DNA from: Calidithermus roseus
GTDB taxonomy: Bacteria; Deinococcota; Deinococci; Deinococcales; Thermaceae
Direction of reading: 5' to 3'
NCBI RefSeq assembly: GCF_003574095.1
Contig: NZ_QWLA01000023.1
Location: forward strand, 1-43,864
DNA: 43,864 bases
In this document: positions 1-12,341 of the stretch, in pieces
Numbering within the stretch: position 1 is the stretch's first letter
How the letters are laid out: each line of letters opens with the position of its first letter
Position numbers and translations under genes: made by a program
The notes under the pieces: model-generated
Told to the model about the DNA's origin: nothing
What the model saw: only the letters and a program-made list of their open reading frames with translations
The model's database searches: none

Positions 1-203
1 CCGAACTCTCCCCACCTGGAGGGGGGCATGGCCGGGTGACCGCTGCTCTCTGGAACGGTCCTCGTAAATCGGCATGGGCCGAGTTTACGAAGTGAGTCCA
101 GGGTGAAGCAAGGGTTTGAGGCTTAATGTTCTGTGCTGGGGCTTGCGGAAGACCAGGTCAGCCTCGAGCCGGATCTCGTTACTTTCACTTCAGCCCCTTG
201 GGC
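1..203. other. Intergenic end of window, no gene seen
   Basis: No convincing coding region lies here. The stretch is downstream of the minus-strand gene ending at 204. It contains one imperfect inverted repeat (62-90), described separately. Open frames reaching into it are antisense to the secreted-protein gene. Confidence 0.6.
62..90. repeat. Inverted repeat, possible transcript end
   Basis: TCGTAAATCGGC (62-73) pairs with GCCGAGTTTACGA (78-90) with one bulged base and a 4-nt loop. It lies about 115 nt past the last gene of the minus-strand efflux locus, so it could end that transcript or be an operator for something left of the window. There is no T-run, so a Rho-independent terminator is not supported. 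Confidence 0.4.
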
Positions 204-779
204 TCAGCGCTTGCTCAACAGGGCAACCAGGTCGGTGAGGGTCTTCCTGGCAGGGTCCTCCTTGAAGGGGTTGAAGGGCTTGCCCTGCTGGATGGCCTGG
301 AAGAGGCCGCCGCCTCGAGGCCCCCCCTGCCCGCCGGGGCCGCCCGGCCCCTGCAGGTTGTTGCCTTGCCCACCCTGGCCGCCGTTCTCCCGCCGCTGGC
401 GCAGCTCCTGCTGCCGCTTGAGCTGGGTCTGGTCCATCCACTTGAGCTGGGCGGGGGTGAGGATGTTGTCCTCGATGTTGGCGAGGATCTTGCCGGCGTC
501 GGCGGGCTTGAGGTCGGCGCGGGTCTGCAGGTCCTTGAGGATGGGCAGGAGCTTCTGGGCCTGGGCCTTGCTGAAGGAGAGGTTTTTCTGCTTGTCGAGA
601 TCGAGCATCAGCCGCAGGCTGTTCTGCAGCTCGAAGACCGGGCGGTACTGCTCGAGGCGCTTGCGTAGCTCAGGGTTGGGCTGTTGCCCACCAGGCCCCT
701 GCTGGTTGGTGATGATCTCCTGGGCCAGCGCCAGCGAGCAGAGCAGAGCTAAAGCTGTTGCGAGGATCGTTCTTGCCAT
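204..779 (-). CDS. Secreted Spy/CpxP-like protein, Gly/Gln-rich tail
   Basis: 191 aa with a signal peptide (residues 1-19, cleavage likely after SLALAQ). A helical, charged middle follows (about 35-135), then a low-complexity linker rich in G, Q, P and N (about 135-158) and a short conserved-looking end. The helical part has the feel of Spy/CpxP or zinc-resistance periplasmic proteins (repeated L/Q/K heptads), but no LTxxQ motif is clear, so family membership is inferred. It is the last gene of the minus-strand efflux locus, 57 nt after the MacB-type permease, with a good ribosome site (AAGGAG). Its place suggests a periplasmic stress or accessory role in efflux. Confidence 0.7.
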   Translation of the reverse strand: MARTILATALALLCSLALAQEIITNQQGPGGQQPNPELRKRLEQYRPVFELQNSLRLMLDLDKQKNLSFSKAQAQKLLPILKDLQTRADLKPADAGKILANIEDNILTPAQLKWMDQTQLKRQQELRQRRENGGQGGQGNNLQGPGGPGGQGGPRGGGLFQAIQQGKPFNPFKEDPARKTLTDLVALLSKR

Positions 780-836
780 AAGGGCTCCTTGGATCGAAAG
801 TCTGCGAGGTACTTCAAGCCGTCGTATCGGAGTGGC

Positions 837-2129
837 TCACTCGTACCTGAGCGATTCCACCGGGTCGAGCCGGGCGGCCTGCAGCGCGGGGTAGTAGCCG
901 AAGAACACGCCCACCATCACCGAGAAGGCGAAGGCCAGGGCCATGCTGCTGGTCGAGAAGATCGGGGTGATGCTGAGCAGGTTGCCCACGCTGCGCGCCA
1001 GTCCCAGGCCCAGCAGGATGCCCAGTACGCCGCCCCCCACCGAAAGCACCACCGACTCCACCAGGAACTGGGTGAGGATGTCGCGGGGCTTGGCCCCCAG
1101 CGCCTTGCGGATGCCGATCTCGCGGGTGCGCTCGGTGACCGAGACCAGCATGATGTTCATGATCCCGATGCCCCCTACCAGCAGGCTGATCCCCGCCACC
1201 CCGCCCAGGAAGAGGGTGAGGGTCTGGGTGACCTGGTTTACCGAGGCCAGGGCGTCGGCCTGGTTCTGCACGCTGAAGTCGTACTCGTCGGGGTTGGTGA
1301 GCTTGTGCCGCGCAGCCATGAACTCGGTGATCTGGTTTTGCAGGTCCTTGAGGGTGTCCTTGCTCAGGCCCTGTACGTAGACCTGGCTCACCGTGGGCTC
1401 GCCCCGGTTGTTGCTGCGGCCCAGGCGCTGGATGTAAGTGCTCAGGGGCACCAAGACCTGGGAGTTGGGGCTGGCAAAGCCCGAGTCGCCCTTGTCGGGG
1501 AGCACCCCCACCACGGTGAAGGAGATGCCGGCGATCTTGATCTTCTGGCCCAGCGCCTCGCTGCCTTCGAAGAGATCCTGGGCCACCTGGTAGCCCAGCA
1601 CCGCCACCCGCTTGCGGGCCTGGTTGTCGGCCTCGGTGAAGAAGCTGCCCTGCTCGGGCTGGGCGTTGCGCACGCTGGCGTAGGCGGGCCAGGTGCCGAT
1701 GACGGTGGCGTTGGTGTTGTTGGCCCCGAACTTGACCTGGTGGTTGCCCTGGGCGACGGGGGCCACCCCGGCGATTTGGGTGGCGAACTGCTCCTGCAGG
1801 GCCTGGGCGTCTTTGACGGTGATGGTCTGGGGCCCGCCGAAGCGTACCAGCCCGGGCGGGCCACCCCCGCGCCCGCCGGAGACGGTGAGCAGGTTGGTGC
1901 CCAGGCTCTCCAGCGAGCGGGTGATGTTGGCGGTGGAGCCTTGGCCCACCCCGGTCAGCGCGATCACCGCCGCTACCCCGATGATCACCCCCAGCGCGGT
2001 GAGCGCCGAGCGCAAGGGGTTGCCCAGGATGGCCCTCCAGGCGATGGCCACCACCTGCAGCGGGTTCATGCCCGCCAGGCTCGAGCGCCGGTGGGGCTTG
2101 TCCTTGGGAAAGGCCCTGGCGGGGATCAT
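837..2129 (-). CDS. MacB-type ABC transporter permease
   Basis: 430 aa with the MacB/FtsX layout: an N-terminal membrane helix (SALTALGVIIGVAAVIAL, about residues 42-59), a large extracytoplasmic MacB_PCD domain (about 65-300) and three C-terminal helices (about 305-420) ending DPVESLRYE, a typical FtsX-family tail. E. coli MacB carries its ATPase in the same chain; here the ATPase is the gene just upstream, joined by an ATGA overlap (2126-2129). The first 20 residues are poorly typical, and the internal Met at residue 21 (MNPLQVVAIAW) is a possible alternative start. Likely exports a peptide, lipid or drug with the adjacent fusion protein and a TolC channel; the substrate cannot be told. Confidence 0.9.
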   Translation of the reverse strand: MIPARAFPKDKPHRRSSLAGMNPLQVVAIAWRAILGNPLRSALTALGVIIGVAAVIALTGVGQGSTANITRSLESLGTNLLTVSGGRGGGPPGLVRFGGPQTITVKDAQALQEQFATQIAGVAPVAQGNHQVKFGANNTNATVIGTWPAYASVRNAQPEQGSFFTEADNQARKRVAVLGYQVAQDLFEGSEALGQKIKIAGISFTVVGVLPDKGDSGFASPNSQVLVPLSTYIQRLGRSNNRGEPTVSQVYVQGLSKDTLKDLQNQITEFMAARHKLTNPDEYDFSVQNQADALASVNQVTQTLTLFLGGVAGISLLVGGIGIMNIMLVSVTERTREIGIRKALGAKPRDILTQFLVESVVLSVGGGVLGILLGLGLARSVGNLLSITPIFSTSSMALAFAFSVMVGVFFGYYPALQAARLDPVESLRYE

Positions 2130-2842
2130 GCTACGCCTCCTACGGGCCGCCTGCGGTGCGGATTGGGGCCGTCCGACTCGACGAGCCCGTCACGGATGCG
2201 CACGATGCGCCCGGTGTAGTCGGCGATGTCGGCCTCGTGGGTGACGATGATGACCGTGGTGCCCTCGTCGTTGAGCTCCTGGAAGAGGCTCATGACCTCG
2301 GTGGCGGTGCGAGAGTCGAGGTTGCCGGTAGGCTCGTCGGCCAGCAGGATCGAGGGGCGCATGGTGAGGGCGCGGGCCACCGCCACGCGCTGCTTCTGCC
2401 CCCCTGAGAGCTGGGAGGGCAGGTTCTTTTCCTTGCCCGCCAGACCCACCCGGCGCAACACCTCCAGCGCTCGCTCGCGCCGCTCGTGGGCGGGAACGCC
2501 GGCGTAAGTCAGGGGCACCTCGACGTTCTCGAGCACGCTGAGCCGGGGCAGCAGGTGGAAGGCCTGGAACACGAAGCCGATCTCCCGGTTGCGCGCCTCG
2601 GCCCGCTGGTTCTCGCTCAGCGTCGTTACGTCCTGCCCGGCCAGGAGGTAGGTCCCCGCGGTGGGGCGGTCGAGCAGGCCGATGAGCTGCATCAAGGTGG
2701 TCTTGCCCGAGCCCGAAGGCCCCATCAAAGCCACCATCTCTCCCTGGACGATCTCGAGCGAGACCCCCTTGAGGGCCTCGAACTCCACCTCGCCCATGTG
2801 GTAGACCTTGCGGATGCCCGAAAGCTGCACCACCGGCGTCAT
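2126..2842 (-). CDS. MacB-type ABC transporter ATPase
   Basis: 238 aa, the usual length for a LolD/MacB-class ATPase. Walker [10 protein letters not shown] (about residues 41-49), signature LSGGQKQR (about 144-151), Walker [14 protein letters not shown] (about 165-177) and the H-loop histidine in [10 protein letters not shown] are all present, so it should hydrolyse ATP. It overlaps the fusion protein upstream (2839-2842) and the permease downstream (2126-2129) by 4 nt each, as expected for a translationally coupled transporter operon. Powers the neighbouring permease at the inner face of the membrane. Confidence 0.95.
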   Translation of the reverse strand: MTPVVQLSGIRKVYHMGEVEFEALKGVSLEIVQGEMVALMGPSGSGKTTLMQLIGLLDRPTAGTYLLAGQDVTTLSENQRAEARNREIGFVFQAFHLLPRLSVLENVEVPLTYAGVPAHERRERALEVLRRVGLAGKEKNLPSQLSGGQKQRVAVARALTMRPSILLADEPTGNLDSRTATEVMSLFQELNDEGTTVIIVTHEADIADYTGRIVRIRDGLVESDGPNPHRRRPVGGVA

Positions 2843-4209
2843 CGCCCACCCCCTGCCGGGATGCGCACCGGCAGCCCGATGCCCCCGCCCTGACGCTGCT
2901 GGCTGGAACTGCTCGAGCCGCTCGAGCTGCGCGTGGGCAGCACCACCTGCTGGCCGGGCTCGAGGCCCTCGGTGATGACCTGACTCACCCCGTCGTCGGG
3001 ACCCAGTACCACCCGCACCGTCTCCTGGGTGCCGTCGGGCTGGAGCACCTCGACGTAGCTGCGGCCCCGCACGGTCTGTACGGCCCGCTTGGGGATGACG
3101 AGGGCGTCGGGGATCTCCTGGATGAGGATCTCGCCCTCGGCGGTCATGCCGGGCTTGAGCTTGTGCTGGGGGTTGGGGATGTTGACCGTCACGTAGAACA
3201 CCGCGATGTTGGAGACCACGGTAGCCTGGGGCGAGATGTTGGTCACCACGCCCTGGAAGGTTTCGTCGCTGAAGGCGTCGAGGGTGACCTCGACTTTTTG
3301 CCCCACCTGCACCTTGGAGATCTCGCTCTCGTCGACTTGCACCGGCAGGTTGACGCTGGAGATGTCGATGAGGGTGAGCAGGGCCGAGCTGTTGCTGTTG
3401 GTGGCCCCCACCCCCACGCTGCCCACCTGCCCGTTGACCTCCGCCACCACCCCGCTGAAGGGCGCGTAGATCTTGGTGGCGGCCAGGTTCTCCTGGGCTG
3501 TCCTGACCTCGAGCTGGGCCTGCTGCACGGCGAGCTGGGCGTTCTTCAGGTCCTGGGCGTTGGAACTGGCCTTGAGGCTGAGGGACTGGCGGGCGGTCTC
3601 GAGATTGACCCGTGCGGTCTGGAGGCTGGCCTGGGCCTTGGCATAGGCGTCTTTGGCCTGCTGCAGGCTTTGCAGGCTGGTGCCGCCGATGTCGTAGAGC
3701 TTCTGGGTGGCCTCGAGGTCGTCACGGGCGCTCTGCAGGTCGCGGCTCGCGTTGGCGTAGGCCACTTCGGCGCTGGCCACGCTCTGGCGGCCCGTGGCCT
3801 CGGTGCTGGCCTGGCTAGCGCGCAGGGCCTCGAGGTTGGCCTGGGCCTTTTGCAGCGCGAGCTGGGCGTTCTCGAGGGTGCGCTGGTAATCGGTGGGGTC
3901 GAGCCGGGCGATGAGCTGGCCTTTCTGCACCCACTCGCCCACCTTGGGCAACTGGAGCACGACGCCGTTGACCTCGGGCTTGACCTCGAGGGTCTGGGCG
4001 GCCTCGAGGGTGCCCGGCCCCGACACCGAGACCCGGAAGGCGGAGCGGGCAACGGTGGCGGTCTCGTTCGTGGGAGCCGTCTGGGTATTGGTGGTGCGGG
4101 AGCGCAGCAGCCACCATCCGGCCAGGGCCAGCGCGGCCAGCGTCAGCACAAAAACCGGCCACAGGCGCGTAATGCGGGGTTTAGGGCGGGCATTCGTCAT
4201 GGGTTTCAT
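2839..4209 (-). CDS. Membrane-fusion (MacA/HlyD-type) protein
   Basis: 456 aa. One N-terminal membrane anchor (LALAGWWLLRS region, about residues 20-38), a lipoyl-like half (VSGPGTLEAAQTLEVKPEV), a long coiled-coil hairpin rich in A, Q and L (about 115-245), the second lipoyl half (IYAPFSGVVAEVNGQVG) and beta-barrel/membrane-proximal domains. A Ser-rich and Gln-rich patch precedes the C-terminus. It forms the periplasmic adaptor between the MacB-type pump and an outer-membrane channel. Start at 4209; an alternative ATG lies at 4200. The 74-nt gap behind the RND gene holds an array of CTTCAC-like hexamers, so this half of the locus may have its own regulated promoter. Confidence 0.92.
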   Translation of the reverse strand: MKPMTNARPKPRITRLWPVFVLTLAALALAGWWLLRSRTTNTQTAPTNETATVARSAFRVSVSGPGTLEAAQTLEVKPEVNGVVLQLPKVGEWVQKGQLIARLDPTDYQRTLENAQLALQKAQANLEALRASQASTEATGRQSVASAEVAYANASRDLQSARDDLEATQKLYDIGGTSLQSLQQAKDAYAKAQASLQTARVNLETARQSLSLKASSNAQDLKNAQLAVQQAQLEVRTAQENLAATKIYAPFSGVVAEVNGQVGSVGVGATNSNSSALLTLIDISSVNLPVQVDESEISKVQVGQKVEVTLDAFSDETFQGVVTNISPQATVVSNIAVFYVTVNIPNPQHKLKPGMTAEGEILIQEIPDALVIPKRAVQTVRGRSYVEVLQPDGTQETVRVVLGPDDGVSQVITEGLEPGQQVVLPTRSSSGSSSSSQQRQGGGIGLPVRIPAGGGR

Positions 4210-4223
4210 CCTGAAATGCCCGC

Positions 4224-4262
4224 CCGAAGGTTCGGTGTATGCATTGCGTAGATTTTGTGAAG
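4224..4262 (-). promoter_or_regulatory. 11-bp phased hexamer array before MacA-like gene
   Basis: Read on the minus strand: CTTCAC (4257-4262), CTACGC (4246-4251), ATACAC (4235-4240) and CTTCGG (4224-4229), all exactly 11 bp apart and pointing toward the fusion-protein gene. The same words and spacing occur before three other units of this locus. Direct repeats at about one helical turn are typical of OmpR/PhoB-family binding sites. The array ends only 14 bp before the ATG, closer than in the other three cases (54-62 bp), so its mode of action may differ. Confidence 0.6.
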
Positions 4263-4283
4263 ATCACCCGCGGGTGGGGTGAC

Positions 4284-7615
<3,332 letters not shown>

Positions 7616-7619
<4 letters not shown>

Positions 7620-9079
7620 GGCCTCCCTCCCGCAGGGGGGGCTCCGCCCGGCCCGGAGGGAGCCAGCCCTCCGGGCCGCACCCGCTCCTGGTCGTTGCCT
7701 TGCCGGAAGCGTTGCCCCTGGGGGCTCGAGCCATCCTGGGCCTGGTCCTGGCTCACCACCGCCGATCCATCCAGCAGGCCCGGCGGTGGGTTGACGATGA
7801 CCTCGAGGCCACCCTCGAGGCCCCGCACCGCCGCGGTGCTTCCAGCCTGAGCCAGCACGGTTACGTCCTGGACCCTGGCCCTGCCCTCACTCACGACGTA
7901 GACGTAGCTGCGTGCGCCGTCGTTTTGCAAAGCGGCGATGGGGAGCAAAGTACCCTGGGCCAGCCGCACGGAGTAAGTCAGGCTGCCCACCACCCCGGCG
8001 GGGGGGGTGGCCGTGCCCACGAAGCGGGCGGTGAGGCTCACGCTCTGGCTGACCGGGGCCGCCGGACGCTGGTTGAGTTTGACTTCGAAGCTCTGGCTGC
8101 CGGTGCTAAAGGGCAGCACCTGCCCTGGCGAAAGCGAGGGCGCGTCGCCCGGGGGAACGCTGAAGCGCACCTGCCGCGTCGTGCTCACGAGCGTGAAGAC
8201 CTGGCTGCTGGGGCTCACCGCCTCGCCCGGAGCCACCGCGATGGCCGCGACCTGCCCGTCGAAGGGGGCGCGGATGGTGGCGTTGCTCAGGTTGAGCTGG
8301 GCCAGGCGAAGCTGGTTCTGGGCCTGGGCTACGGCCAGGCGAAGCTGGGCTAGGTTTTCCTGGCCGGCCCTCTGGTTTTGCTCGAGGGCTGCCTGAGCCG
8401 CTGCTAGGTTGGCCCGCGCGGTGCTGAGCTGGCTCCTGACACTTTGCAACTCGCTCTCCGACATGCCCCCGAGCCGGTGCACCTCCTGCGCTGCGGCATA
8501 GCTGGCCTGGGCCGCCGCCAGGCTGGCCTGGGCCGCTTGAAGCTGCTGCTTGAGCCTGAGTTCGGCCTCGCGGGTGGCGCTGGTCTGGCTGCTCAGGCTG
8601 ATGCGGGCGTTTTGCAGCGCCAACTCGGCGTTGTGTACCGCGATGCGAAGCTGGGAGTCCTCGAGCTGGACCACGGCCTGATTGGCCCTGACCTCATCCC
8701 CCACCTGAACCAGCACCCGCGCCACCGTGCCACTGTTCCGGGCAGCGACTTGGCTCTGCTGCACCGGCACTACCGTGCCAGCGGCCTGGCGCTGGGCGAT
8801 GAGTGTACCGGTGCGGGTCATGGTGGTTTGCACGGGGATCACGGCTCCGCTCCCGCCCTGTCCCTGGTTGCGGAAACCCTGCCCCGTCGCCCCCCCACGG
8901 TTCCCGAAGTTCTGCCCTATTCCCCCACCGCGGTTGCCCTGAAAGCCTGCGGCGGGGCTGTTTGAGCCCGCCGCAGGGGTGCTGGAGCTTTCGGGAAGCG
9001 AACTGCTACGCAGGAGGTATCCGGCCACGCCCCCGCTCAACACCAGCGCGATAACCGTGATCCATTGCCTTAGCCGCAT
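7616..9079 (-). CDS. RND membrane-fusion protein
   Basis: 487 aa. N-terminal anchor ([17 protein letters not shown], residues 7-23), then a low-complexity G/N/Q-rich segment with FGNRGG repeats (about 40-75), lipoyl half ([17 protein letters not shown]), coiled-coil hairpin (about 145-245), second lipoyl half ([18 protein letters not shown]), beta-barrel and membrane-proximal domains, and a G/P/Q-rich tail. It should link the RND pump to one of the two TolC-type channels encoded just upstream. Translationally coupled to the RND gene by a 4-nt overlap. The Gly/Asn-rich insert after the anchor is unusual and may be a flexible spacer. Confidence 0.93.
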
Positions 9080-9144
9080 TCCACCGTCCCCCCTTTTTGC
9101 TGCTCTTGCAGCAGTGTAGCTGCCCTGGCGCTTTCGTTGCTGAG

Positions 9145-10191
9145 CTAGGGCGTGCTGGCTGCCCTGACCAGGCCAGTGAAGTCCTGGCCTGCCGCCACGG
9201 AAAAAGCCGCCAGGGCCTTCCAGTAGCTGTTTTGCGCCTGAATCAGGCTGTACTGGGCGCTCTTGAGCGAGACTTGATCGGTCTGCAACTGTAGCGCCGA
9301 GGTGGTTCCGGCTTTGAGGGCGGCCTGGCTTTGCTCCACGACCTTCTGAGCATTGGCCACCGTGGCCTGGGCGATGGCGATGGCCTTGTAGGCGTTCTGG
9401 GCGGCCTGGTAGGTGTTGGTCAGGCTGGTGAGGGCGTTCTGCTGGGCGATTTGCAGCGAGCGCTGGTTGTTGAGCAGGGTGGTTTTGGCCGACTCGAGGT
9501 TCACCGCCGGGGTGTAGTCGTTATCGGAGAGCTTGACGTTGAGCTGGGCCAGCTCCACGGCCTGCTGAGCCTGCACCACATTAGCCAGGCGGGTGAAGAG
9601 GTCCTTGCTAAGCGCGTTGATGTCGGCCTGCAGGACGGGAGGAGCGGGGGGCGGAGCGATGCTGAGGTTGCCCAGGTCGCTCACCCCCAGCAAGGTGGCC
9701 AGCTGGGCCGAGAGAATGGGGATCTGGGCCTGGGCATTGGTGAGCGACTGCCTCGAGCTGTCGAGGGTGGTCTGGGCGCGGGCTACGTCCAGGGCGGTGG
9801 CGTTACCTGCGGCCTGGCGGGCCTTGGCCACGTCGAGGTTGCGCTGGTTGAGGGCGACTTGGGCCTGGTACAGCTCCACGTTCTGCAAGCCCTCGTAAAG
9901 CCCCACGTAGGCGTTGACCACGTTCTGCATCACGCTCAGGCGGGTGGCCTCGAGGTTCACCCTGGCTAACTCGGCGTTTTGCTCGGCCTGGGTGCGGGCG
10001 ACGATTAGGGTGCTGGGGTCGGCCTTGAGGGCGTTGAGCTGCAGGAGGGCGTTCTGCAGGGTGGCTTGGGCGCTTTGCAGCGAGGGGCCCTGAGCGTAGG
10101 CTTGTTGCAGGGCCTGGACCAGGGAGAGAGAGTTCTGGGCGAGGGCGGGCGAGAGCAAGGCGAGGAAGACGACAGACAGGGTTCGCATCAT
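9145..10191 (-). CDS. TolC-family outer-membrane channel protein, short
   Basis: 348 aa with signal peptide (MMRTLSVVFLALLSPALAQ). The rest is long Ala/Gln/Leu-rich helices with typical TolC-family phrases: AYVGLYEGLQNVELYQAQV and ARQAAGNATALDVARAQTTL in the first half, LKAGTTSALQLQTDQVSL in the second. At about 330 mature residues it is clearly shorter than classical TolC (about 430-470), so one strand-turn-strand unit may be reduced. The start at 10191 is chosen because its ATG overlaps the TGA of the preceding TolC gene (10188-10191) and is followed by a proper signal peptide; the longer open frame upstream is a shadow of that gene. Confidence 0.88.
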   Translation of the reverse strand: MMRTLSVVFLALLSPALAQNSLSLVQALQQAYAQGPSLQSAQATLQNALLQLNALKADPSTLIVARTQAEQNAELARVNLEATRLSVMQNVVNAYVGLYEGLQNVELYQAQVALNQRNLDVAKARQAAGNATALDVARAQTTLDSSRQSLTNAQAQIPILSAQLATLLGVSDLGNLSIAPPPAPPVLQADINALSKDLFTRLANVVQAQQAVELAQLNVKLSDNDYTPAVNLESAKTTLLNNQRSLQIAQQNALTSLTNTYQAAQNAYKAIAIAQATVANAQKVVEQSQAALKAGTTSALQLQTDQVSLKSAQYSLIQAQNSYWKALAAFSVAAGQDFTGLVRAASTP

Positions 10192-11579
10192 GGGTTGCCT
10201 CCGTGGGGGCTGGCGAGGGCGGTGAGGTCGGCGCCGAGGGCGCTGTGCAGGTTGAGCCAGGCCAGGTAGGCCTGGGCGGTGGTGGCCTCGAGGTTGTTCT
10301 GGGCCTGCTGGCGACCTACCTGGGCGCTCTGCACCTCGAGGGCGGTGCCGGTGCCGGCTTTGAGGCGGGCCTCGGCGGTTTCCAGGTTCTTGGCGGCGCT
10401 GCTCAGGGCGCCCTGGGCCAGGCTGACCTTGGCCAGGGCACTCTGGGCCGCCAGGTACTTCTGCCGCACGTCCAATTCCGCCGACCTCCGCGCGCTCTGC
10501 AGGGAGAGCTGGGCCAGTTCCAAGGCGGTCTGGGCATTGCTGAGCTGGGCATCGGAACTGGGCGCGAGGACGGGTAGGGCCAGCGAAAGCCCCAGGTTCC
10601 AACTGCTCACCGAGGTGCCCGTGGACGTGGCGCTGGAGACGAGGGGGATGGAGGTGCCCAGGCTGGCAGAGCCGCTCTTGAAGTTCAGCCCCGCCGTGAC
10701 CGAGGTGCTCCCACCCCCGCTGCTCCCCGAAGCGCCGTTGCTGTAGCTGAGGCTGAGAGAGGCGTCGGGCAGCCAGCGGTCGCGCTGGGCGCTGGCCAGG
10801 CTGGCCTGGGCGTCCTGCAGCCTGGAGAGGGCGGCGAGCACGTCGGAACGGCGGCTCATGGCCTGCTCGATCAGGCTCTCCAGGGGGGTGCTGGGCAGGG
10901 TAGGGGCGCTGGGGGCGGTGCTCAGGCTGCTCAGGGCCGCGGGGGCCAGGCCCAGGGTGCTGGCGAGGGCCTGGCGGGCGATCTCGAGGTTGCCGCTGGC
11001 GCTGGCAGCGTCGAGCCGGGCGCTGTCGAGGTCCTGCTGGGCGCTGAGGAAGTCGGTGAAGCTGGCCTGGCCAGCCTGGTAGCGGGCCTGGGCCACGCGC
11101 AGCTGGTTCTCCCGCAGGCGCAGGGTAGCCTGGGCCAAGGCCTCGGCCTGCTGGGCTTGGCGCAAGGCAAAGTACTGGGAGGTGAGGTTGATGACCAGGG
11201 AGTTGCGGCTGTCGCGCCGCGTGAGGGCAGCGCGCTCCAGGGCCCGCTGGGCGCTGGCGATGCTGTCGTAGGCACTCGACCAGGGTAGCACCGTCATAGA
11301 GGCGCTGGCTCCTAGGCTGAGGTTCTGGCCGGAGGTGGAGGAGGACGCACTCTGGCTGCCCCCCAGGCTGTAGCTGCCGCTACCCGTCACCTTCAGTCCC
11401 ACCGCAGCCTGGGCCGCCTCCAGCGAGCGCAGTGCGCTTTCGTATGCCAGCTCGGCGTTCTGCCACTCCACCGTGCGGGGTAATGCTGCCAGGGCAGCCT
11501 CCAGGCTCAGGCCCTGTGCCTGGCCCAGGCTGGATGCACCCCACAGCACCCCCAACACTCCAATCCACGATCTTCGCAT
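10188..11579 (-). CDS. TolC-family outer-membrane channel protein
   Basis: 463 aa. Start at 11579 has a strong ribosome site (AAGGAGAA, 6-7 nt away) and a signal peptide (WIGVLGVLWGASSLGQAQG). Two repeated TolC halves are visible: ARYQAGQASFTDFLSAQQDL in the first and ARLKAGTGTALEVQSAQVG in the second, with Ser-rich strand segments between (SGQNLSLGASASMTV). First gene of the efflux locus and the first to be transcribed from the divergent region at 11.58-11.80 kb, which carries an array of putative regulator sites. Two TolC paralogues in a row suggest that the RND and MacAB-type pumps each have a channel, or that the channel is heteromeric; this is inference. Confidence 0.92.
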   Translation of the reverse strand: MRRSWIGVLGVLWGASSLGQAQGLSLEAALAALPRTVEWQNAELAYESALRSLEAAQAAVGLKVTGSGSYSLGGSQSASSSTSGQNLSLGASASMTVLPWSSAYDSIASAQRALERAALTRRDSRNSLVINLTSQYFALRQAQQAEALAQATLRLRENQLRVAQARYQAGQASFTDFLSAQQDLDSARLDAASASGNLEIARQALASTLGLAPAALSSLSTAPSAPTLPSTPLESLIEQAMSRRSDVLAALSRLQDAQASLASAQRDRWLPDASLSLSYSNGASGSSGGGSTSVTAGLNFKSGSASLGTSIPLVSSATSTGTSVSSWNLGLSLALPVLAPSSDAQLSNAQTALELAQLSLQSARRSAELDVRQKYLAAQSALAKVSLAQGALSSAAKNLETAEARLKAGTGTALEVQSAQVGRQQAQNNLEATTAQAYLAWLNLHSALGADLTALASPHGGNP

Positions 11580-11636
11580 GATGTTTCTTCTCCTTAACCT
11601 CTGGACGCTCATCTGACCAAAGCTTCGGCACCGGCG

Positions 11637-11675
11637 GTGTAGCACGGGTGTACAGATTGTGTAGATCGTGTGAAG
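11637..11675 (-). promoter_or_regulatory. 11-bp phased hexamer array before first TolC gene
   Basis: On the minus strand four hexamers follow each other exactly 11 bp apart: CTTCAC (11670-11675), CTACAC (11659-11664), GTACAC (11648-11653), CTACAC (11637-11642). The array ends 57 bp before the TolC ATG. It is the most regular of the four arrays and is back to back with the plus-strand array at 11695-11743. Likely site for the OmpR-type regulator encoded at 12.4 kb. Confidence 0.65.
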
Positions 11676-11694
11676 ACCGACTTCTATGCAGAGT

Positions 11695-11743
11695 CTTCAC
11701 CAAAACTACCCATAGCTTCACACACCCTTCGGCGCTCCTACAC
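11695..11743 (+). promoter_or_regulatory. Phased hexamer array before secreted-protein gene
   Basis: Plus-strand hexamers CTTCAC (11695), CTACCC (11706), CTTCAC (11716), CTTCGG (11727) and CTACAC (11738), spaced 11, 10, 11 and 11 bp. The array points to the gene at 11806 and ends 62 bp before its ATG. With the minus-strand array next to it, it makes a divergent control region. A byproduct is the inverted repeat GTGAAGAC (11670-11677) / GTCTTCAC (11693-11700). Confidence 0.6.
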
Positions 11744-11805
11744 CAAAGGATGGCAACCTCTTGAACCGGGAGGCCAGAAGGCTTCTCGACACCAAGGAGG
11801 TTTTT

Positions 11806-12285
11806 ATGTGGAAGACGTTCGCAACCCTTGCAATTTTGGCCCTCGCTTCGCTCAGCCTGGCTCAGAGTTCACTGTATAACCCTCTCGCGGTGGATCCCGG
11901 AGCTACTATCAGTGTCCAGGCCGGACAAACCATCTATGTACAGCTCGGCCAGTCGCCTGAGGATTGGGGTCTGAGCCGGAGTGTCACCGCCGGTACTGCA
12001 GATCGGCTCGACTCGATGGAGTGGTTCAGCGTCTCGAGCGATGGGCTGCCCGCGGGTTGGCAGGTCCGGCTCGCCAGCGTGAAGCCCGTCCTGGTGAGCG
12101 AGGATGCGCAGACCCCCAAGATGACCGACCAGAAGACCGAGATCGTCGAGAGCTCCTTCGTCAACACCTACAGCATCCAGGTTCCAGCAGGCATCCCTGA
12201 GGGCACCTATACCCTCAACATCAACGTCATCAGCAATGTCAACGGCGAGGCCTACTCCTTCCCCCTCACCCTCACCGTCAGCTAG
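11806..12285 (+). CDS. Small secreted beta-rich protein, unknown
   Basis: 159 aa, not recognised. Signal peptide MWKTFATLAILALASLSLAQ, then a mature part of about 139 residues rich in V, S, T and I, with a C-terminal beta-strand pattern (GIPEGTYTLNINVISN ... SFPLTLTVS) like an immunoglobulin-type or NPCBM-type periplasmic fold. No cysteines after the signal. The start at 11806 has a perfect AAGGAGG; the longer frame from 11761 has none and would hide the signal peptide. It lies between the efflux locus and the two-component genes and shares the hexamer-array control region, so it is likely part of the same envelope-stress response. It could be a sensor accessory or chaperone; no function can be assigned. 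Confidence 0.8.
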   Translation: MWKTFATLAILALASLSLAQSSLYNPLAVDPGATISVQAGQTIYVQLGQSPEDWGLSRSVTAGTADRLDSMEWFSVSSDGLPAGWQVRLASVKPVLVSEDAQTPKMTDQKTEIVESSFVNTYSIQVPAGIPEGTYTLNINVISNVNGEAYSFPLTLTVS

Positions 12286-12313
12286 AGCCGTACGCCCATC
12301 CTCGAGCCTCCAC

Positions 12314-12335
12314 AAAGCCCCCACGGGGGCTCTTT
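12314..12335. terminator. Terminator after secreted-protein gene
   Basis: AGCCCCC (12316-12322) and GGGGGCT (12325-12331) form a GC stem flanked by AAA before and CTTT after. It lies 30 nt past the stop at 12285 and just before the regulator's own hexamer array. Confidence 0.7.
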
Positions 12336-12341
12336 CGTCGT

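Noticed and set aside
99-110. GTGAAG/GTGAGT pair with 11-bp spacing near the left edge as a fifth regulator array
   Set aside because: Only two words, one of them weak, and no gene start next to it in the window.
3163-4251. Long plus-strand open frames over the minus-strand efflux genes (also 789-2219, 5325-6041, 7020-7850)
   Set aside because: They are antisense shadows of well-recognised proteins, made possible by high GC; their translations are V/G/L/H/D-rich with no motif.
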